From Sebastes aleutianus (lineage: Eukaryota; Chordata; Actinopteri; Perciformes; Sebastidae), in assembly GCA_916700875.1 (NCBI GenBank), contig CAKAKS010000032.1, positions 3,617,001 through 3,681,000 of the forward strand: 64,000 nt of DNA, in the 5' to 3' direction. The translations under genes and the position numbers were made by a program. Below, piece after piece: positions 21,062 through 35,900 of this stretch. The notes under the pieces were generated by a model that searched no databases, had not been told where the DNA came from, and saw nothing but the letters and a program-made list of their open reading frames with translations. The number at the start of each line of letters is the position of its first letter. The first letter of the stretch is position 1.

Positions 21062-22331
21062 CTTTTTAGTTAAAAAAGAAATATGAAAATATAATTCAAA
21101 GTGGTAAACACCCGCAGCATACAGCCAGCGGTCCTTCCTGCATTTTTCAGTTTAAACTGTGTTGATTTTAGCCTGGATTATGACTGTAACTTCTTCATAT
21201 GTGTGTAATATTATCATACAATAACTGCACAGAGCTCTGATTGGTCAGTAGGCGGTGCTTTTATACGAGTTGATCTCTTTTCTGGAAAATACCCTGCTCC
21301 GGAGCAGGTTAGCTGTTCAGCATAAGTTACCATGGCGATTTACCCCAGTAAGAAGTGATCAACCTTCGTAGGACGGAAAACCCGGAGTTAACCCTGAAGT
21401 TACCTCGCTTACGCCAAATCATGCTTGGTAGTACAGGCCTCTGATGTTTATTGAAGGTCAAGGATGACGGAGCCATAATATTTATGAGAGTCTTATCTGT
21501 GTGAAACTTGTAAAAACAATAAAGTTACAATATGAGGAAGAAGCTCAGGGTCAGAATAGTTGCATATTCTGGTCTGCCAGGATTGCTTTGACCTTTTAGC
21601 TTCCTTAGAAACAACTGAATATTTAAAGCCATGGTGTCGCCAGAGGGGATGGCAGCATGAATGTCCGTGACCACCTGCCTAATAGATTCTGAAAAGATGG
21701 GTGACAAATTAAAAAAATCGTTTTTAATTTTTTCTTGTGATGGTCAGCACAAAATCAATTTTTATGCAATCCACGTAATTGTGAACTGGAAAGTAAAGAG
21801 AGCAGCGAACGTTGCATAGGGAGGAGGTCAGGGTGGATGGGTGGGTCAAAAAACACAGGACTTTCACCCAGGAGACCGGTGTTCATGTCCCGTATGAAAC
21901 CAGAAGTCAACGTTGATTTATTTGTCACGTAACCTCTGTATTGAATTTACGGCACTTCCGGTGTTATTTTAACCCAAACCGTGATCTTTTCCTCAACCTA
22001 ACTAATAGTTTTGTTGTCTAAGCCTAACCAAGTCGATGTATTTGGGATCATCCTCTGGGGATCATGAATATTCATCTCGCCAATAGGTGTTGTTAACTTG
22101 TTGGACTAACAACTGACAGCAGTATCATCGTCCTCCGGCGCTGTTGCTACTGAAACATGAGGAGAAAATAAATATTTCCACATTGTTGATCCTACTACTG
22201 CGGTGCAACACAATACAGACATTGTTTAGCTTTTCTGTTCACACGTCACTTTGTTGTAATCACTATTATGTTGACCAAAGAGCAAATGCAATAGCAAGTG
22301 CAGTCATGTCCAAACAATAGACCCTTCACCC
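20988..22331. repeat. TA microsatellite, then intergenic DNA with repeat fragments
   Basis: TA/TATG repeats run to 21060. About 21890-22035 resembles the common fish repeat with AACCTAACTAATAG and TTTTGTTGTCTAAGCC. No gene seen. Confidence 0.5.
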
Positions 22332-23400
22332 CAGGGTCTGAAATTAGCACCCGCCACCTGCTAAATGCGGGTAAATTGTTGGCAGTAGCGGGTAAAATGG
22401 GCAGGCCATCTGCCACTTTGGCAGGCAGGGAAAGCGCTAGAGATGGGAATATAGAACCGGTTCCCGTTAAGAACGGGTACTTACTTGTCCAATTCCTTGG
22501 CATTTCATGCTTCTGTGACTATCGATTCCTCTGTATTGATGCTTTCCCACAGTTACGCAATGACGCATACGCACGCTGTATCATGTTTTCATTCATGTTT
22601 GTTTTGGACCGGAGCCACGGCACATCACTCAACAGCATGACCTTATAAACCTGAGGGGACGCACCCTGTTTTTGTTTTCCTGATAAAGTGACACCATGAA
22701 CAACAAATCAGTGTTGAAATCAACAGGAGGAAAGTTAGTAATGTTAGCTGTTAGCAGCCGGTTGGCAGCACAGTCCTGCTTGGATAAATAACGGAGCTAC
22801 TAGCGTTAACGGAGGTGCCATTGAGTTACAATTATGAGGCGTTCAAACGCTGCTCAGGAAAAATGACTATTGGGCGAAGGTAAATTACAACGTTATCATG
22901 ATGTGTTCAAATGTAATCTTGTAAAATAATTTTTGGGGCGAGAAACTTGAGTAAATCCAGTTGTTTGAAGGAGATGTTTTCACATCATTATAAAATAGAT
23001 ATTAGAGAGGGAATTATGACTTGTTTAACTTCCTAAATCTAGCTCTAAGCAGCCTGCCAAGATTTTTTTAATCAAAGCAAATATTTGAATAATCATACTC
23101 ATTTGAATTGTTTGTTTTTATGCAAACAACCACTATAGATGACAATAACAAAGTACATTACAGTACTGTGTACAGTAACCTCCCCGCCCCCAAAAATAGG
23201 GCTCGAACACTGTAATTTACCGTGTATAATGTTTTTTGTGTAAAATATATTGACGATTGAATGACATCAGATCTAAAAATGTATTTCTTCATTTAGCGCA
23301 TAGATTTCAATAGTGGCAGATACAATTTCTGAGTGGCAGACAAAAATAATTCTTGTCTGCCACAGTGGCAGGAAGTGAAGAAAGTTAATTTCAGACCCTG
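22332..23400. mobile_element. hAT-like non-autonomous element with nested repeat
   Basis: Inverted ends CAGGGTCTGAAATTA (22332) and TAATTTCAGACCCTG (ending 23400). A GCAGGC/TGGCAG-rich segment lies next to both ends. From about 22680 it carries a repeat also present at about 61780-61985 (GTTAGCAGCCGG, CAGCACAGTCCTGCTTG). No matching target duplication, so it is older or damaged. Confidence 0.65.
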
Positions 23401-23773
23401 GTTCCCTTTATCCTTCCCACTTTCAGCAGGAAAGATTGCACTGCAACCAACTCACTTCCCTCTGATAGGGATTCAAAACACACAGTGGTTCAATTATTTT
23501 AAAAGTTGGCTTCAGGCACTATGTTCATGTTCTATTTACATGCACACACACAGACAACATGTCTTTTTTAACCCAAGACACACAAAGTTGAACTCTAGCT
23601 GTTGATTTACAGGCTATTGTAGATGTTTAACAGGAGGAGGCGTTTTAACAGCACAACACAATAAATCTCTCGCTCAGTGTGTGAGATTCTCACCGCTGTC
23701 TGACAGATTTCCTCCTCTCACTTCTCCTCCTCTTTCTTCTCTCCACCCCTCAGCACCACAGAGGCAAGCTTTG

Positions 23774-23794
23774 GATTAGCTCACGCAGCTAATC
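23774..23794. promoter_or_regulatory. Palindromic GATTAGCT motif upstream of enpep
   Basis: GATTAGCT and its complement AGCTAATC are separated by five bases, about 110-130 bp before the enpep start codon. A homeodomain-type core is suggested. No TATA box was recognised. This is weak regulatory evidence. Confidence 0.25.
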
Positions 23795-23900
23795 TAAATA
23801 CTGTACGAGCCAGAGCATGCAGCTCTGACTTCAGGTCAGCGTTAGAACCTGGAGAAAGTCGTGTTTTAGTCCAGTGAAGTTTTCAGGTTTGGAAGTCACC

Positions 23901-26900
23901 ATGGTTGACAGCATGGACATGGAGAAGCAACAGAAGCGCTACTGCATCCGCAGTAAGCATGTAGTCATCATCTGTGTGACGGTGGTGGTGTGCTCTGTGG
24001 CGGTGGGCCTCGGGGTGGGCCTCTCCAGGTCAGACACCACCACCACTCCCTCTACACCAGCCCCCACAGCAGTGCCTACCCAGCCCCCCCTGCCTGCCAG
24101 AGGGCCCTGTATGCCTTCCTCTGACTCCAACGGGGACTGGAAGAATTTCCGTCTGCCCAGCTACGTGAACCCGGTCCACTATGACCTGCACCTGGAGCCG
24201 GACCTGGTCGACGACACCTACACGGGCACCGTGGACGTCCACGTGGAAGTCACCAAGCCCACTCGCCATCTGTGGCTTCACATTAGGGAGACGTTTGTCA
24301 GCGCCAAGCCCAGGCTGAGGATGCTGAACAGCCAGAGGGAGGTGGCAGTGAAGAGCTGCTTTGAATACAAACCTCAGGAGTATGTGGTGGTGGAGGCCAC
24401 GGAGGAGCTGCCCGTCACCGGCCCAGATGAGGTGTACGTGCTCAGCCTGGACTTCCAGGGCTGGCTCAACGGCTCTGTGGTGGGATTCTACAGGGTCATC
24501 TACACCGAGGACGGCATCACCAAGTAAGTTCTTTGATTTGATTCTGTCATACACACACATCGACACAACAAAAAGAAAATAAAGTGACATGTAGACATGT
24601 AAAAAATATGTTTAAAACACAATATAATGGAGTAGTAAGTAATGTAAATTTTGTATATAAAATTACTAGAATAATTTGACAAAAAAATATTTATATCCAC
24701 TTACTATCTTTATGTGAGGTGCAGAGATGTGGTTGAAAGTTCTGGAAAAAGTAAGTGGTAATTGTGGAGTCAAGATTTTTTTTTTTTTTTTTTTCAGCTA
24801 AAATAAAAATATAAAGAGGGAATTTCTACTTTAACCCTAATTACCCTTACATGTTCCTTGAAGTAGCTTTCAAGCTACAATAAAAACATTAACAATATCG
24901 CATATTGTGTAATGTTTTAGTTGTTCATTAAATGGAATATGCTGGATCTCTTTCGCATAAATGTATATATATTTTCCCCCAAATTCAGCCTGATACTGTA
25001 CATGTTTTACTTTTTGGAAAATTTGCATCTTTGCTAGCATGCAAAATAAAGTTTTGGGGGTTCAGTCTATGGTTGACTGTCAATCATTGTTGTCCGATAA
25101 AAAATGCATATGTCAAATCGTAGGAGCAACCCTGAATATTCCAAAAATCACAGTATTTAGAGATTCATGTACTTTACTTCCCAGTGACAATAATGACCTA
25201 CTGGTGGGTTTCGTCAACTGGGGGTCCTGGACAGCAAAATGCCAGCAATCTCTTAAGAGACCGGGCACGTTGAGGGTTAATAATTAATAATAATAATATA
25301 ATAATAATTTGACAAATCAATCCCAGCTCAAGTTCCACTTAGTGGCTTTTTCTGGAGCTTTAACTGTATCACATGGCCTTCATTAGCGGATGGAATTTGC
25401 TCAGTTGTCATGGAGATGTTATGGATGAAATCATAACAGCTACTGAGCTAGGAACTGATCCATCTCTATGAGCAAACTCCCTCTACTGATGAAGACTGTC
25501 CGATATGATGCGCGAAGAAAAGCTCATAAGTGGTTAGGTTTGTTTTGTCAAACTCTGATCAATAACAACACATTGCTGCTCCTGTTGAACTAAACCTTGG
25601 CTCAGTTTTTTTGGAGTTAATACTAACTTATATTTTGAAACAAACACTATTCAGCTGGAGTTGGCTGTAAAAAGTTTTACTCCTTTATAGAGAGCAGCTG
25701 GGCTCAGCTTGGATTCATGTAATTTACAATGGATTCCAGTGGTGACACATGTTTACACTGCAGAAAAAAAATGATCCGTCCATAGAAAATGTTCAAACCA
25801 CTCCAGAGACATAATCCACCTCAGTCCTGTAGTATGTTCCAAACAGTCATTGTTTCATTGGCTAAATGCACTACCTCATACATACTGAGCATGTAGATGG
25901 ATAGCACAGATGTGGTTTAGGCTGCAGAAGTGGGTTTAAAGGATTCTATGGACCTTTTTGCCACCATGCAAACTTAACTGACATGAATTAAAGCCACGTC
26001 TTCAGGGGATATGTGTTAAAATCACTCAAAAGACAGATTTAGGAGTATCACTCAGGGATAAGGCTCGGTTAGGGGAAGTAACTGATGCAAAATACCAGAG
26101 TTGGTGTCAATCAGAGATGACAAACTTGCATCTGAAATTACTTTACTTTGTTGTAGAATATTCATTTAAACAATTTGGGGGGTTAAAAATTACAGGAAAA
26201 AATAAGATGTAAAGCACCTGGTCTCAAACAAATTTGCAATAATCTGTCCTTCATTTGATCACCAGAAAGATTGCTGCGACTGATCATGAGCCAACAGATG
26301 CCCGCAAGTCATTTCCCTGCTTCGACGAACCCAACAAGAAGGCCTCCTACAAAATCTCCATCACTCATGATGAAAACTACAGAGCTCTGTCCAACATGCC
26401 GCCTGAGGTAGGACTTAAGCCAGCGACGCTAAACATTAACATTTTAAATCTGCTAAATTAAATATCCAGAGGATTAATGTAGCGGCAAACAATCATTTGC
26501 TCTATAGAGGAGTACAGTCTACCTGAGCAGAGAAGGAAGTCGTACGTTGCCTTATTCCTCATCCCAAAGTCCGTTTCTCTTGTACAAGTGAAACATATTG
26601 TTTGAAAATACAGTCATAAAGCATAAATCTAACCTCTGTGGCACTTCTATAAACAGTTAACGACATGACATTTAATTACATCTTTATTACCCTTTACATT
26701 TATAACTGTACTACAATAGGTAACAGCTCTACCCTGCAACTATTAAGTCTTCTTCATGGACTATAAACTGTTGAGGTTGCTGTCTTTGCCTGAGACGTGC
26801 AGCTTTAGCCTCAGACTTTTAGCATTGTGCAATGTATGAAGCCATCATGTGTATATTTAAAGACAGTTTTTTACAGGTTTCTAGTAGGGCTGTCAAAGTT

Positions 26901-29900
26901 AACACGATAGAGTGAAGAAACTGGTATCATATGAAACTATAAAACCCGATGAATCCATTGGTACCAACCATGTCATTCCAGCTTGTCGTGAAGGAGGCTA
27001 AATAACACTCCAACCTCCGCTAAATCATGGCTATTTTCAAAGCCATGGCTATTTTGAACTTTGACCTCCAGATCAGTGAATGTAAATGGGTTCTATGGGT
27101 ACCTACGAGTCTCCCCTTTACAGACATGCCCACTTTATGATAATCACATGCAGTTTGGGGCAAGTCATAGTCAAGTCAGCACACTGACACACTGACAGCT
27201 GTTGTTGCCTGTTGGGCTGCAGTTTGCCATGTTATGATTTGAGAATATTGTTTTATGCTAAATGCAGTACCTGTGAGGGTTTCTGGATCAATATTTGTCA
27301 TTGAATTGTGTTGTTAACTGATTTACAATAATAAATATATACATACATTTGCATAAAGCAGCATATTTGCCCACTCCCATGTTGATAAGAGTATTAAATA
27401 CTTGAAAAATCTCCCTATAAGGTACATTTTGAACAGATCAAAAAATGTGCAATTAATTTGCGATGAATCGTGATTAATCATGGACAATCATGCGATTAAT
27501 TGCAAATAAATATTTTAATCGATTGACAGCCCTAGTTTTTAGTTTTAACCTTAATCCGTTTCCAATAGTTAGCGTTAATCAGCTAGCTAGCTACAGCTAA
27601 TCAACTCTGCTAGCAACAGGCGTCAATAACGTCTGTCAAAATATCTGCTATGAAAATAGTCCATCACAGGTCTATAACAGCATTGGCTTTTTGACTACAT
27701 TTTGACTGGGCTTCATCAGCAACGTTTTTCATTCCAGAGGAAACTATGTGATTCATCAACTAAACTTAACGTACATCCTCAAATTCCACGGCTCCACTAA
27801 TAACTGCTAATAATTACCGCTATGAATCAGAGTTACACCGCCAATAAACGTGTTCACAATCCTGTTGGACTGGAGAATGGTTGCTGTAGGTGGAAGAAGC
27901 CTAATTACTCAAACTTTCCCATGGTGGAGGGGGAAAAGAAGCAAAGAAAGAGGAAGCCAGACTTGGGAGTGAACACTTTGAATACTAAAAGAGTAAGAGG
28001 AATCAATCTTGTGCCTCTGTTTTTGGGGCAGGGGATCCACCCAGCTCCATAGTCTGAGTGACAGCCACATTAACCCATTAGCCTTTTGCTCTGCCTCTCC
28101 AGGGCGCCCCTCAACAACTGCCTCGCAATAAACTGAAGACCTCCTTCCAGACGTCCATTCCAATGAGTACCTATTTGGTATGTTTTGCTGTGCACCAGTT
28201 TGGCCATCTGGAAAGATTTTCAGCCAAAGGAGTCCCTGTGAGTTTACCACCATCATTGCCATCACTTTCCAAACAAGTATCGTTGAAAAGATTTGAAATT
28301 AACTTGTACTAGTAGATTTATACTGTCAGGCAAACACTAATACATGCATTTGTGTGTGTTTTGTCTTCCTCTGCCTTTATAGTTGAGAATCTACGCCCAG
28401 CCAAGTCAGTTAGAAACTGCAACGTATGCAGCCGACACAACCAAGGTCATCTTTGACCACTTTGAGGATTATTTCAACATGAGCTACTCCATCGCAAAAC
28501 TGGGTACGTTTAGACTGTACAGTAGATATACTATGTTTGATTTGGACCAAAAGTCCCTGGAACTACTTTTGGTGGAAACCCGGCTATACTTTGTTTTTTG
28601 GGTCACATCATTCTTGCCAACCCTCCCTATTTTCCCCGGGAGACTCCCATTTTTCATCGCCCTCTCCCGGTTTCCTCCCGGGGTCACAATTCTCACATAT
28701 TTCTCTTGATTTATGGCAAATTTTGACACTTTGTTTCCTTTTCGTTATCTTAACCTGTTTCTGGCTCTGCACAGCGTGTATAAGCTCTACTGTTTCCACC
28801 CAGACGACAACAGAGCTATACACCAAATGTCGTTACCCGGCAGAAGAGAGACGTCTATGCTCGCGACACAGCGCAGTTAGAGCTCATGTTTGAGCTGCAC
28901 GCTGTCGGGGTCCCAAAGTCGGGGGTTTGCTCAACGTAGCGAAAAGCCGGCGTGGCGCGGCGCAAGCTGGAAATACAGTAATGGGTTCAGAGCGCAGTGA
29001 TGCCTTTGTCGCGTTGCATCTGAATAAGCCTTCAGTGAATGAGAGAAGGAGAGTGAAATGAAGAGAGGTAACTGAAGGAAATACTCAAGCAGGAGCAAAA
29101 AATGTATAAAAACTGATGAATATTAGTTTATACTAGAGATTCACATGCCAAGTTCACACCAGAGGGGGAAATTATTCAGTTTTCTTTCCTGGGAGTTAAA
29201 GGTTAAATTCAAAGTTTAACATAAAAATGCTGTTGCAGTGTACTTATTATTATATTATTTTGTTATTTTCATTCTTTTTAAGTCACCAGAATGCAAGAAA
29301 GTCTCTGAAACTCAGATTTTTCTGGGGGAGGACCCTCACCTGTGTTTTTAAAATCCTCCCTTTTTTTAGTGTCTCAAGGTTGGCAAATATGGGTCACAGT
29401 GTTTTCTAAATAAGAACAACAAATATAAAAGTCCCTGCTACGGACCTCTATTAGCTGCAGTTTTATTCCGCTGGTCGCATGTTCTCAAATACACATTTGT
29501 TTTGTGATTCTAATATTTGATCATATTTCCCAAGAAAACAATCCCCACCCTCCCCCTAGCCGCAGGATCTGCACACTATGTAGCCTCTACTGTAGCTGCT
29601 ACTCTTAAGATAGTCAGAACTCCACCCCAGAACTGAAATGACTGTTATCCCTGAGCACAACTGACTAATGATAGTATTTACAGGTAACCAGGTAAAATTA
29701 CAGGCAACAAGATTAAATGACTGTGTCGTGTCGAGATAATCACGTCTTATCTTTGTTCTAATGGTGGTGATAGAGGACACATCAGGTGGTTGCGTAAATC
29801 CAGTTTTTGAATAATAAAATCAGGAAATCTCTGGGGGATAAAGATTCCAACTTTGATAGCAGTGTTTCCGTCAGTCGTCAAGATACAATCTCACAAGAAT

Positions 29901-32900
29901 TAGTAAGGCAGTAATGCAATAAAACACATGATAAGCGGTTACATCAGTGGACTCTCTGTGCTGTTTTGATCCAGATAAGATAGCCATCCCTGACTTTGGT
30001 ACTGGTGCCATGGAGAACTGGGGCCTCATCACCTACCGGGAGACCAACCTGCTGTATGATGTTGACCAGTCGTCGTCCTACAACAAGCAGCGAGTGGCCA
30101 GTGTTATCGCCCACGAGCTTGTTCACCAGGTAACCACTCTCTGCTTACTTATTACTTATTTTATTTGAGTATTTCATTCATGTGGCAGTCAGAACTTTTA
30201 AGGAGCATGCAAGACTATTTATCACATGTAGGACATTTTTTCCCACTTTGTTGTGTTGCATATATCTGGAACACAACTGCAGTGATGGAAGTAAACTCAA
30301 GCACTATACTTTCTAAATATATAAATAATACAAATATTGCCACTCTATTAAAGCTGAAGTAGGCGAGATTGGAGCAAATATGATTAAAACAAGTTATTTT
30401 TATAAAACGGTCGCTATATCCTGACAGCAGTACATGAGACAGTTAACCGGGAAAAAATCATGTGCCTCTGTGTCCTCCGGTGCTCCTAACAGCATCTGCA
30501 AGATTTCACAGACCTGAGGAAAACAAGCAGTCAGAGCTGATCTGAGGTCTGCTGTCCAGCTGCCGTCTATGAGAGCCGGCTGTCAATCACTCGCGAACTC
30601 CGACCAGACGGTCAAACTAGGCAGCGCTGATCAAATATGAATCAATATTCTGTTACGTTAATGAATATTTCTCTCCTCAAATGTTTTCAGAATCATCTTG
30701 TAGTGCACGGTTTAGCTGTAAAATGAGAACGTTTGTGACGCCGCCGCCATTGTGAAATCTGGTGAAGGAACGCCAAGTTCTGGTCACATGACCGGAGCAC
30801 AGGAACGCTTTCTCAATGAAATGACCTGTGATTGGTCAAAGTCTGCCGTCACGGGCTAGATATTTTTAAAGCCTGAAAACAGAGCCATGAGGAGGAGCAG
30901 AAGTCTAGTTATCTCTCAGAACACTTGAATTACAATATGCTGAAAGGTTATTATGGAATTGTTGCCCAATGATGCCAAAAATATACTGCCTACTGCCACT
31001 TTAACTGTATGTATGTGCAAAACAAAGTACACAACCGTAGTTTTAGTACAGTTTAATCTCAGTGTCACAGTTCAACCACATGTTGATGACAAACCACTTA
31101 TATCACATGAGCTCACTATTCTTTTGGCAACCGTATGATGTCTTTTATCTTTATTTCACACACGGATGGAAAGATCCGTTCATTGTAAAGGAAAAAAAAA
31201 GAGTTCAGAGTTCAGAATTGTAAATGTTTAAAATCCTTCATGTGCTATTGTTCAAGCTTTTTATGATGCACACATCTTTCCAAGATATCAGCTGTTTTAC
31301 TGTGATGGGAGATAAGCGGCCTTGAGACAGTCAATAAAGGTTTATGAACTCTTTTGGGGTCACAGGAATGAGGGATCAGTGGTGGTTCATTTGTATGAAT
31401 ATGATGATGTAGTCTTCTGGGTGGCAAGCTTTTATGAGGCCTTCTCACATGTACTGAAGAATAAACCTTAAAGTTAAATACTGTATAAACATATGCTAGT
31501 GTGGATTACCACAGTGGGCGACTGCTTCAGGTGCCCAGACCCTCAGAGGCCTCATAGTCCCATGGTTTATCCTGTCTGGTTGATGGTAATTCAATTTATT
31601 TCAATTCTGTCCAATTAAATGATTTCATTCATCCACAGCAGGGCATGGAAACATGCTCATTTATTTGTTCACAATATAAGCTGAAAGAATTCTGTTTGTA
31701 GAAGGGGTCAAAAATCGAGTTGTAATTCCATTTTAAAAACAAAATTCAATATTCAAATAAAGACCATAAAGTCACAAATAATAGTTGGGCAACATTTAAG
31801 GGCTGGCTGCACTGAGAATGGGACAACTGCTCATAATTCGGTTCTGTTTTTATCATAAACATGATAAAACAGTGTTTGTAAAACAGGGGAGATTAGAAAT
31901 GAAGGCTTGTCTCTAATATAAGGCTGTATCAAATAAAGTCCTGATTCTCTCTGCTTGAACCCTAGCCTTGTAAACCAACGAAATTAAGATTTTAATTTTC
32001 ATATACAACTGTTTTTATTATAATATAAATAAACAATTGGTCCCTGATATTGTTGGCTTAAAAGTATTTAGTCTGTTTCTCTACAACGAGAGTTACAGGG
32101 GTAAAAAGTGTATTTCTTTATTTATTTATTTATTTATTTGTTCATTTTTTACCTCAATGCAGAATATGGGGAAGGACACCCACCAGTATTTATTTATTTT
32201 ATTTTATTTTATTTTATTTATTTTTATTTTTATTTACTTTATTTTATTTATTTTATTTAGAAGCCCTGGGCAACCACCTATATGGCCTATGCCTTAAGCC
32301 GGCTCTGATTGCAAATTCCATATAATTTCCTTTGTCTGGACCTTCCAAACTCAAGTCAGTTGTCTTTTTCCAGTGGTTTGGGAACATTGTGACGATGGAT
32401 TGGTGGGATGACCTCTGGCTTAACGAAGGCTTTGCCAGCTTCTTTGAATACATCGGTGTGGAGAAAGCTGAACCTAGCTGGGGCATGGTGAGTTCTCTTC
32501 CTTCTCTTAAAGGCACAGTTACAGTTAATCCCACTGACTGCAGACCAGTCATTGTGAGGACTCACCTTGTGTCCTCCTGTACTATACAGCGAGACATCAT
32601 GATCATCAGCGACGTGCTTCCCGTCATGGTGGACGACGCCCTCCTCTCCTCTCACCCGATCATTGTGAGCGTGTCAACCCCGGCAGAGATCACCTCTGTG
32701 TTTGATTCCATCTCATACAGCAAGGTACGGCTACAGGAGAACCTCACACAGTGAAGGGTTTCAATCTAAGGTTCATCACCAACAAGATACAGACAACGTA
32801 TCATCATGCAACTAAATACTAATTGTAATGAAAATGATCTGACTTTATCCAGGGAGCGTCCATTCTCAGGATGTTGGAGGATTGGATGGGCAAAGACTTG

Positions 32901-35900
32901 TTCAGAGACGGCTGTCGAGTAAGTCAGAGACTGGTGCAGCTTCATGGCAGATATTTATCTCACTCTTTTGATTAATGTTCATTAAAGTTTCAAGTGTTCC
33001 AGCAGCTGATTAATTTGTTTTTTTCTTTCACCAGCAATATTTGAAAGACTACTACTTCCAGAACGCCAAAACCGCCAACTTCTGGGCATCTCTCGCCAAT
33101 GTATGTCAGAACTTTATCAGTTTATTTTATCTTAATTACTACAAGGCCAGATTAATACCCAGTTATTAAAGGAAACGTTCAATATTTTGGGAAAGATTGC
33201 TTATTTGCTTTCTTTGTAGTGTGCTACAGGGATGACAACCAGGAAGTTAGCATCGCCCTGGTTCCCTCGACAAAAAGCCGATGGGATTGTTCCATTGGGT
33301 TTTGGATTATTGCAGAAAATAAACTCCGTGGCAAACACGAGTTTATGATACTTACATGTTCAATCTCCACTAATGAACACCACTTTATGATTTTTGAAGT
33401 GTGAATGCAATCGCCAGAAGTAAAAAGCTAACGTTAGGCTATAAACAAACTACACCACGGTCACATGGGCGCGAGTATAAACAACGAGGCTGTAAAGGAG
33501 GACGAGTCGACGTGATGACGTTTAGTATAGTCTCATTTAGCCACGTCAAAACTTCAAAATTCATCATTGACATATTTTATATCGTAGAACAAAACGTTAA
33601 AATCTCTTCAGCTTGTCTTAACCAAAGACCTTATTTCATGCATGTAACTAAAAAACCATTGACATCCAGACGAGGGAACCAGGAGGGGTAAAATGCTAAC
33701 TCACTTCTGGGTTTTAGGTCTTTGTGTTAAGTACAGAGCCGAAGTCAGGATGTGGTTAGCCTAGCTCAGCATAAAGACTGGAAACAGCTAGTCATGCTCT
33801 GTCCAAAGTTCAGAAATATACCTACCAACACGTCTAAAGCTCACTGATTAACATGTTGTATCCCGCTGGCACAATATTTCACAAACAGAGACATAAAAAG
33901 GATCAATTTGTGGTTTAAGGAGGAATCATGAGCTGGAACTATTTCTTGAAAAACAAACCAGTGTATCCATCCGCTCAGTACGTCTGTGCTGTGTCTCCAG
34001 CTATGGCGTGGGTTGACAGTGAGCAAGCACAGTTTTTGGTCTTGGTCTCCGTTCAGGCACAATGGTACCAAACCTGGCAACCTTTACTGGCTTTATGTAT
34101 CTGTACACGTTCCCAAAGACTGGGTCGGGACCCACAGGTGGGTCGCAGGAGATTTTATTAGGGTCGCCAAGTAAATTTGCAGAATTTCTTCCATAGTCTT
34201 TTATTTAATATTTATATGTGCAGTACATCTTTGAGGGAGCCTGAATGCTCATATTGTTATGATAATCGCAGCCTACTCATAACATTGAATCTAATGTGAA
34301 AGGCTAGCGTACATCCTGTTTGTTTACTGATGAGACGAAATGAAAAGAACGAGAGCCTGAATGCTTTTATGTGGTCTCAATTTATTAAGTATTTGCGTAT
34401 ATGTTTTCAATAACACATGCATAAAACAAATTTGTGATTTATCATTATTAGTATTTAAAATAGAAGGTTTACCTATTCAAGATAATATAAGGTGATGTGG
34501 AAATGGCAGTAAAAATGGTCAAGACATCGTCAGGACGTAATCTTCGCACAAATTGGCTCTTCTCATGATGTATAGATAAAGGGCTAATGTGAGTTGGGTC
34601 GCGATGGTTTGTCATTTTTAAAAAGTGGGTTCCCAGAAAACAAGTTTGGGAAACACTGCTCTAATTTCTCCATGCCAGGAAGCTGCGCAGGTAACTGTGC
34701 ATGACTGTTATTCAACAAGAAATAGTTCCAGCATGTATCCAACCGTGATGAAGTGTGTTCATTTCTAATATTTTTAAACTTTGAGCAGAGCCAGGCTAGC
34801 TGTTTCCCTCCCCCCCCTGCTTTATGATAAGCTAGGCTAACAACATCCTAGCTCCAGCTTTCTGATTAACTCACAGACATGAGATTGATTTGAAAGTCTC
34901 ACTCTCAGAATGGAAACAAATAAGCATGTAGCCAGTTTCTCCTCCCTGTGTCCAGGTGAGCGGGTTGCCAGTCGCGGACGTTATGGATACATGGACCAAA
35001 CAAATGGGTTATCCTGTGCTGGACCTGTCTGTCTCAGAGGTGAATGCCAAACTGAGCCAAAAGAGATTCCTCCTGGATCCTAAAGCTAATTCCAGCCAGC
35101 CTCCCTCACCTCTTGGGTCAGTGATACATAAAAAAAAATCCCTTTATTGCACTCCTTTATTCCTCAGAACTGTCTAATCTGGATTAGGATGATAGAGACC
35201 AAAGCAGAGCTAAAAGGAGAGATCAAATGTAAATGTATTTTTAAAGATGGCCTTAAAAAGATGTTAATGTATGTGTGTAGGTTTTGTATTTCAGTGCATT
35301 AATAACAATGAATGTGTTTGTGTTACAGGTACAAGTGGACAATTCCAGTCAGATGGCACTCTGTGAAAAGCAACAAAAACATGTTGACGATGTTTGACCA
35401 GAGCAGCCCAGGTAGAATGCTCCGTGTAATCATCTTCAAAACATTCATAACACATAATCAGCACTCTGCCTCTAAGCCAGCCGATGACTTATACCAGATG
35501 TAATCTATTTACTCACTATGAGGATGAGAACATAGATTACATTCGATGTACTGTATGTCACCTAATAAATGAATAGGAAAGACATAATAAAATCGCAATT
35601 ATGAATAAAAGATATGGATTCATTTTCTTAATAAATAAACTCAGAGGGTTCGTATTTTATAACAGAAATTGACCAATGCAGTGAATGTCTATTTTCTCTC
35701 ACACACTAATTCGCTCATAATGACTGTTGATGATTTTCAGAGCACGTCATCAGTAACTACTCGGCCTCAGAGGACGGGCTGCTGAAGGTCAACAATGATC
35801 ACATTGGGTTCTACAGAGTCAACCATGACGACCACATGTGGAACGCTATCAGTGAACAGCTTCAGGACAACCACTTGGTAAAGCTGTCCTCAGAGATCTA

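Noticed and set aside
24030..24590. 186-codon minus-strand ORF
   Set aside because: Antisense shadow of enpep exon 1, a GC-rich coding exon.
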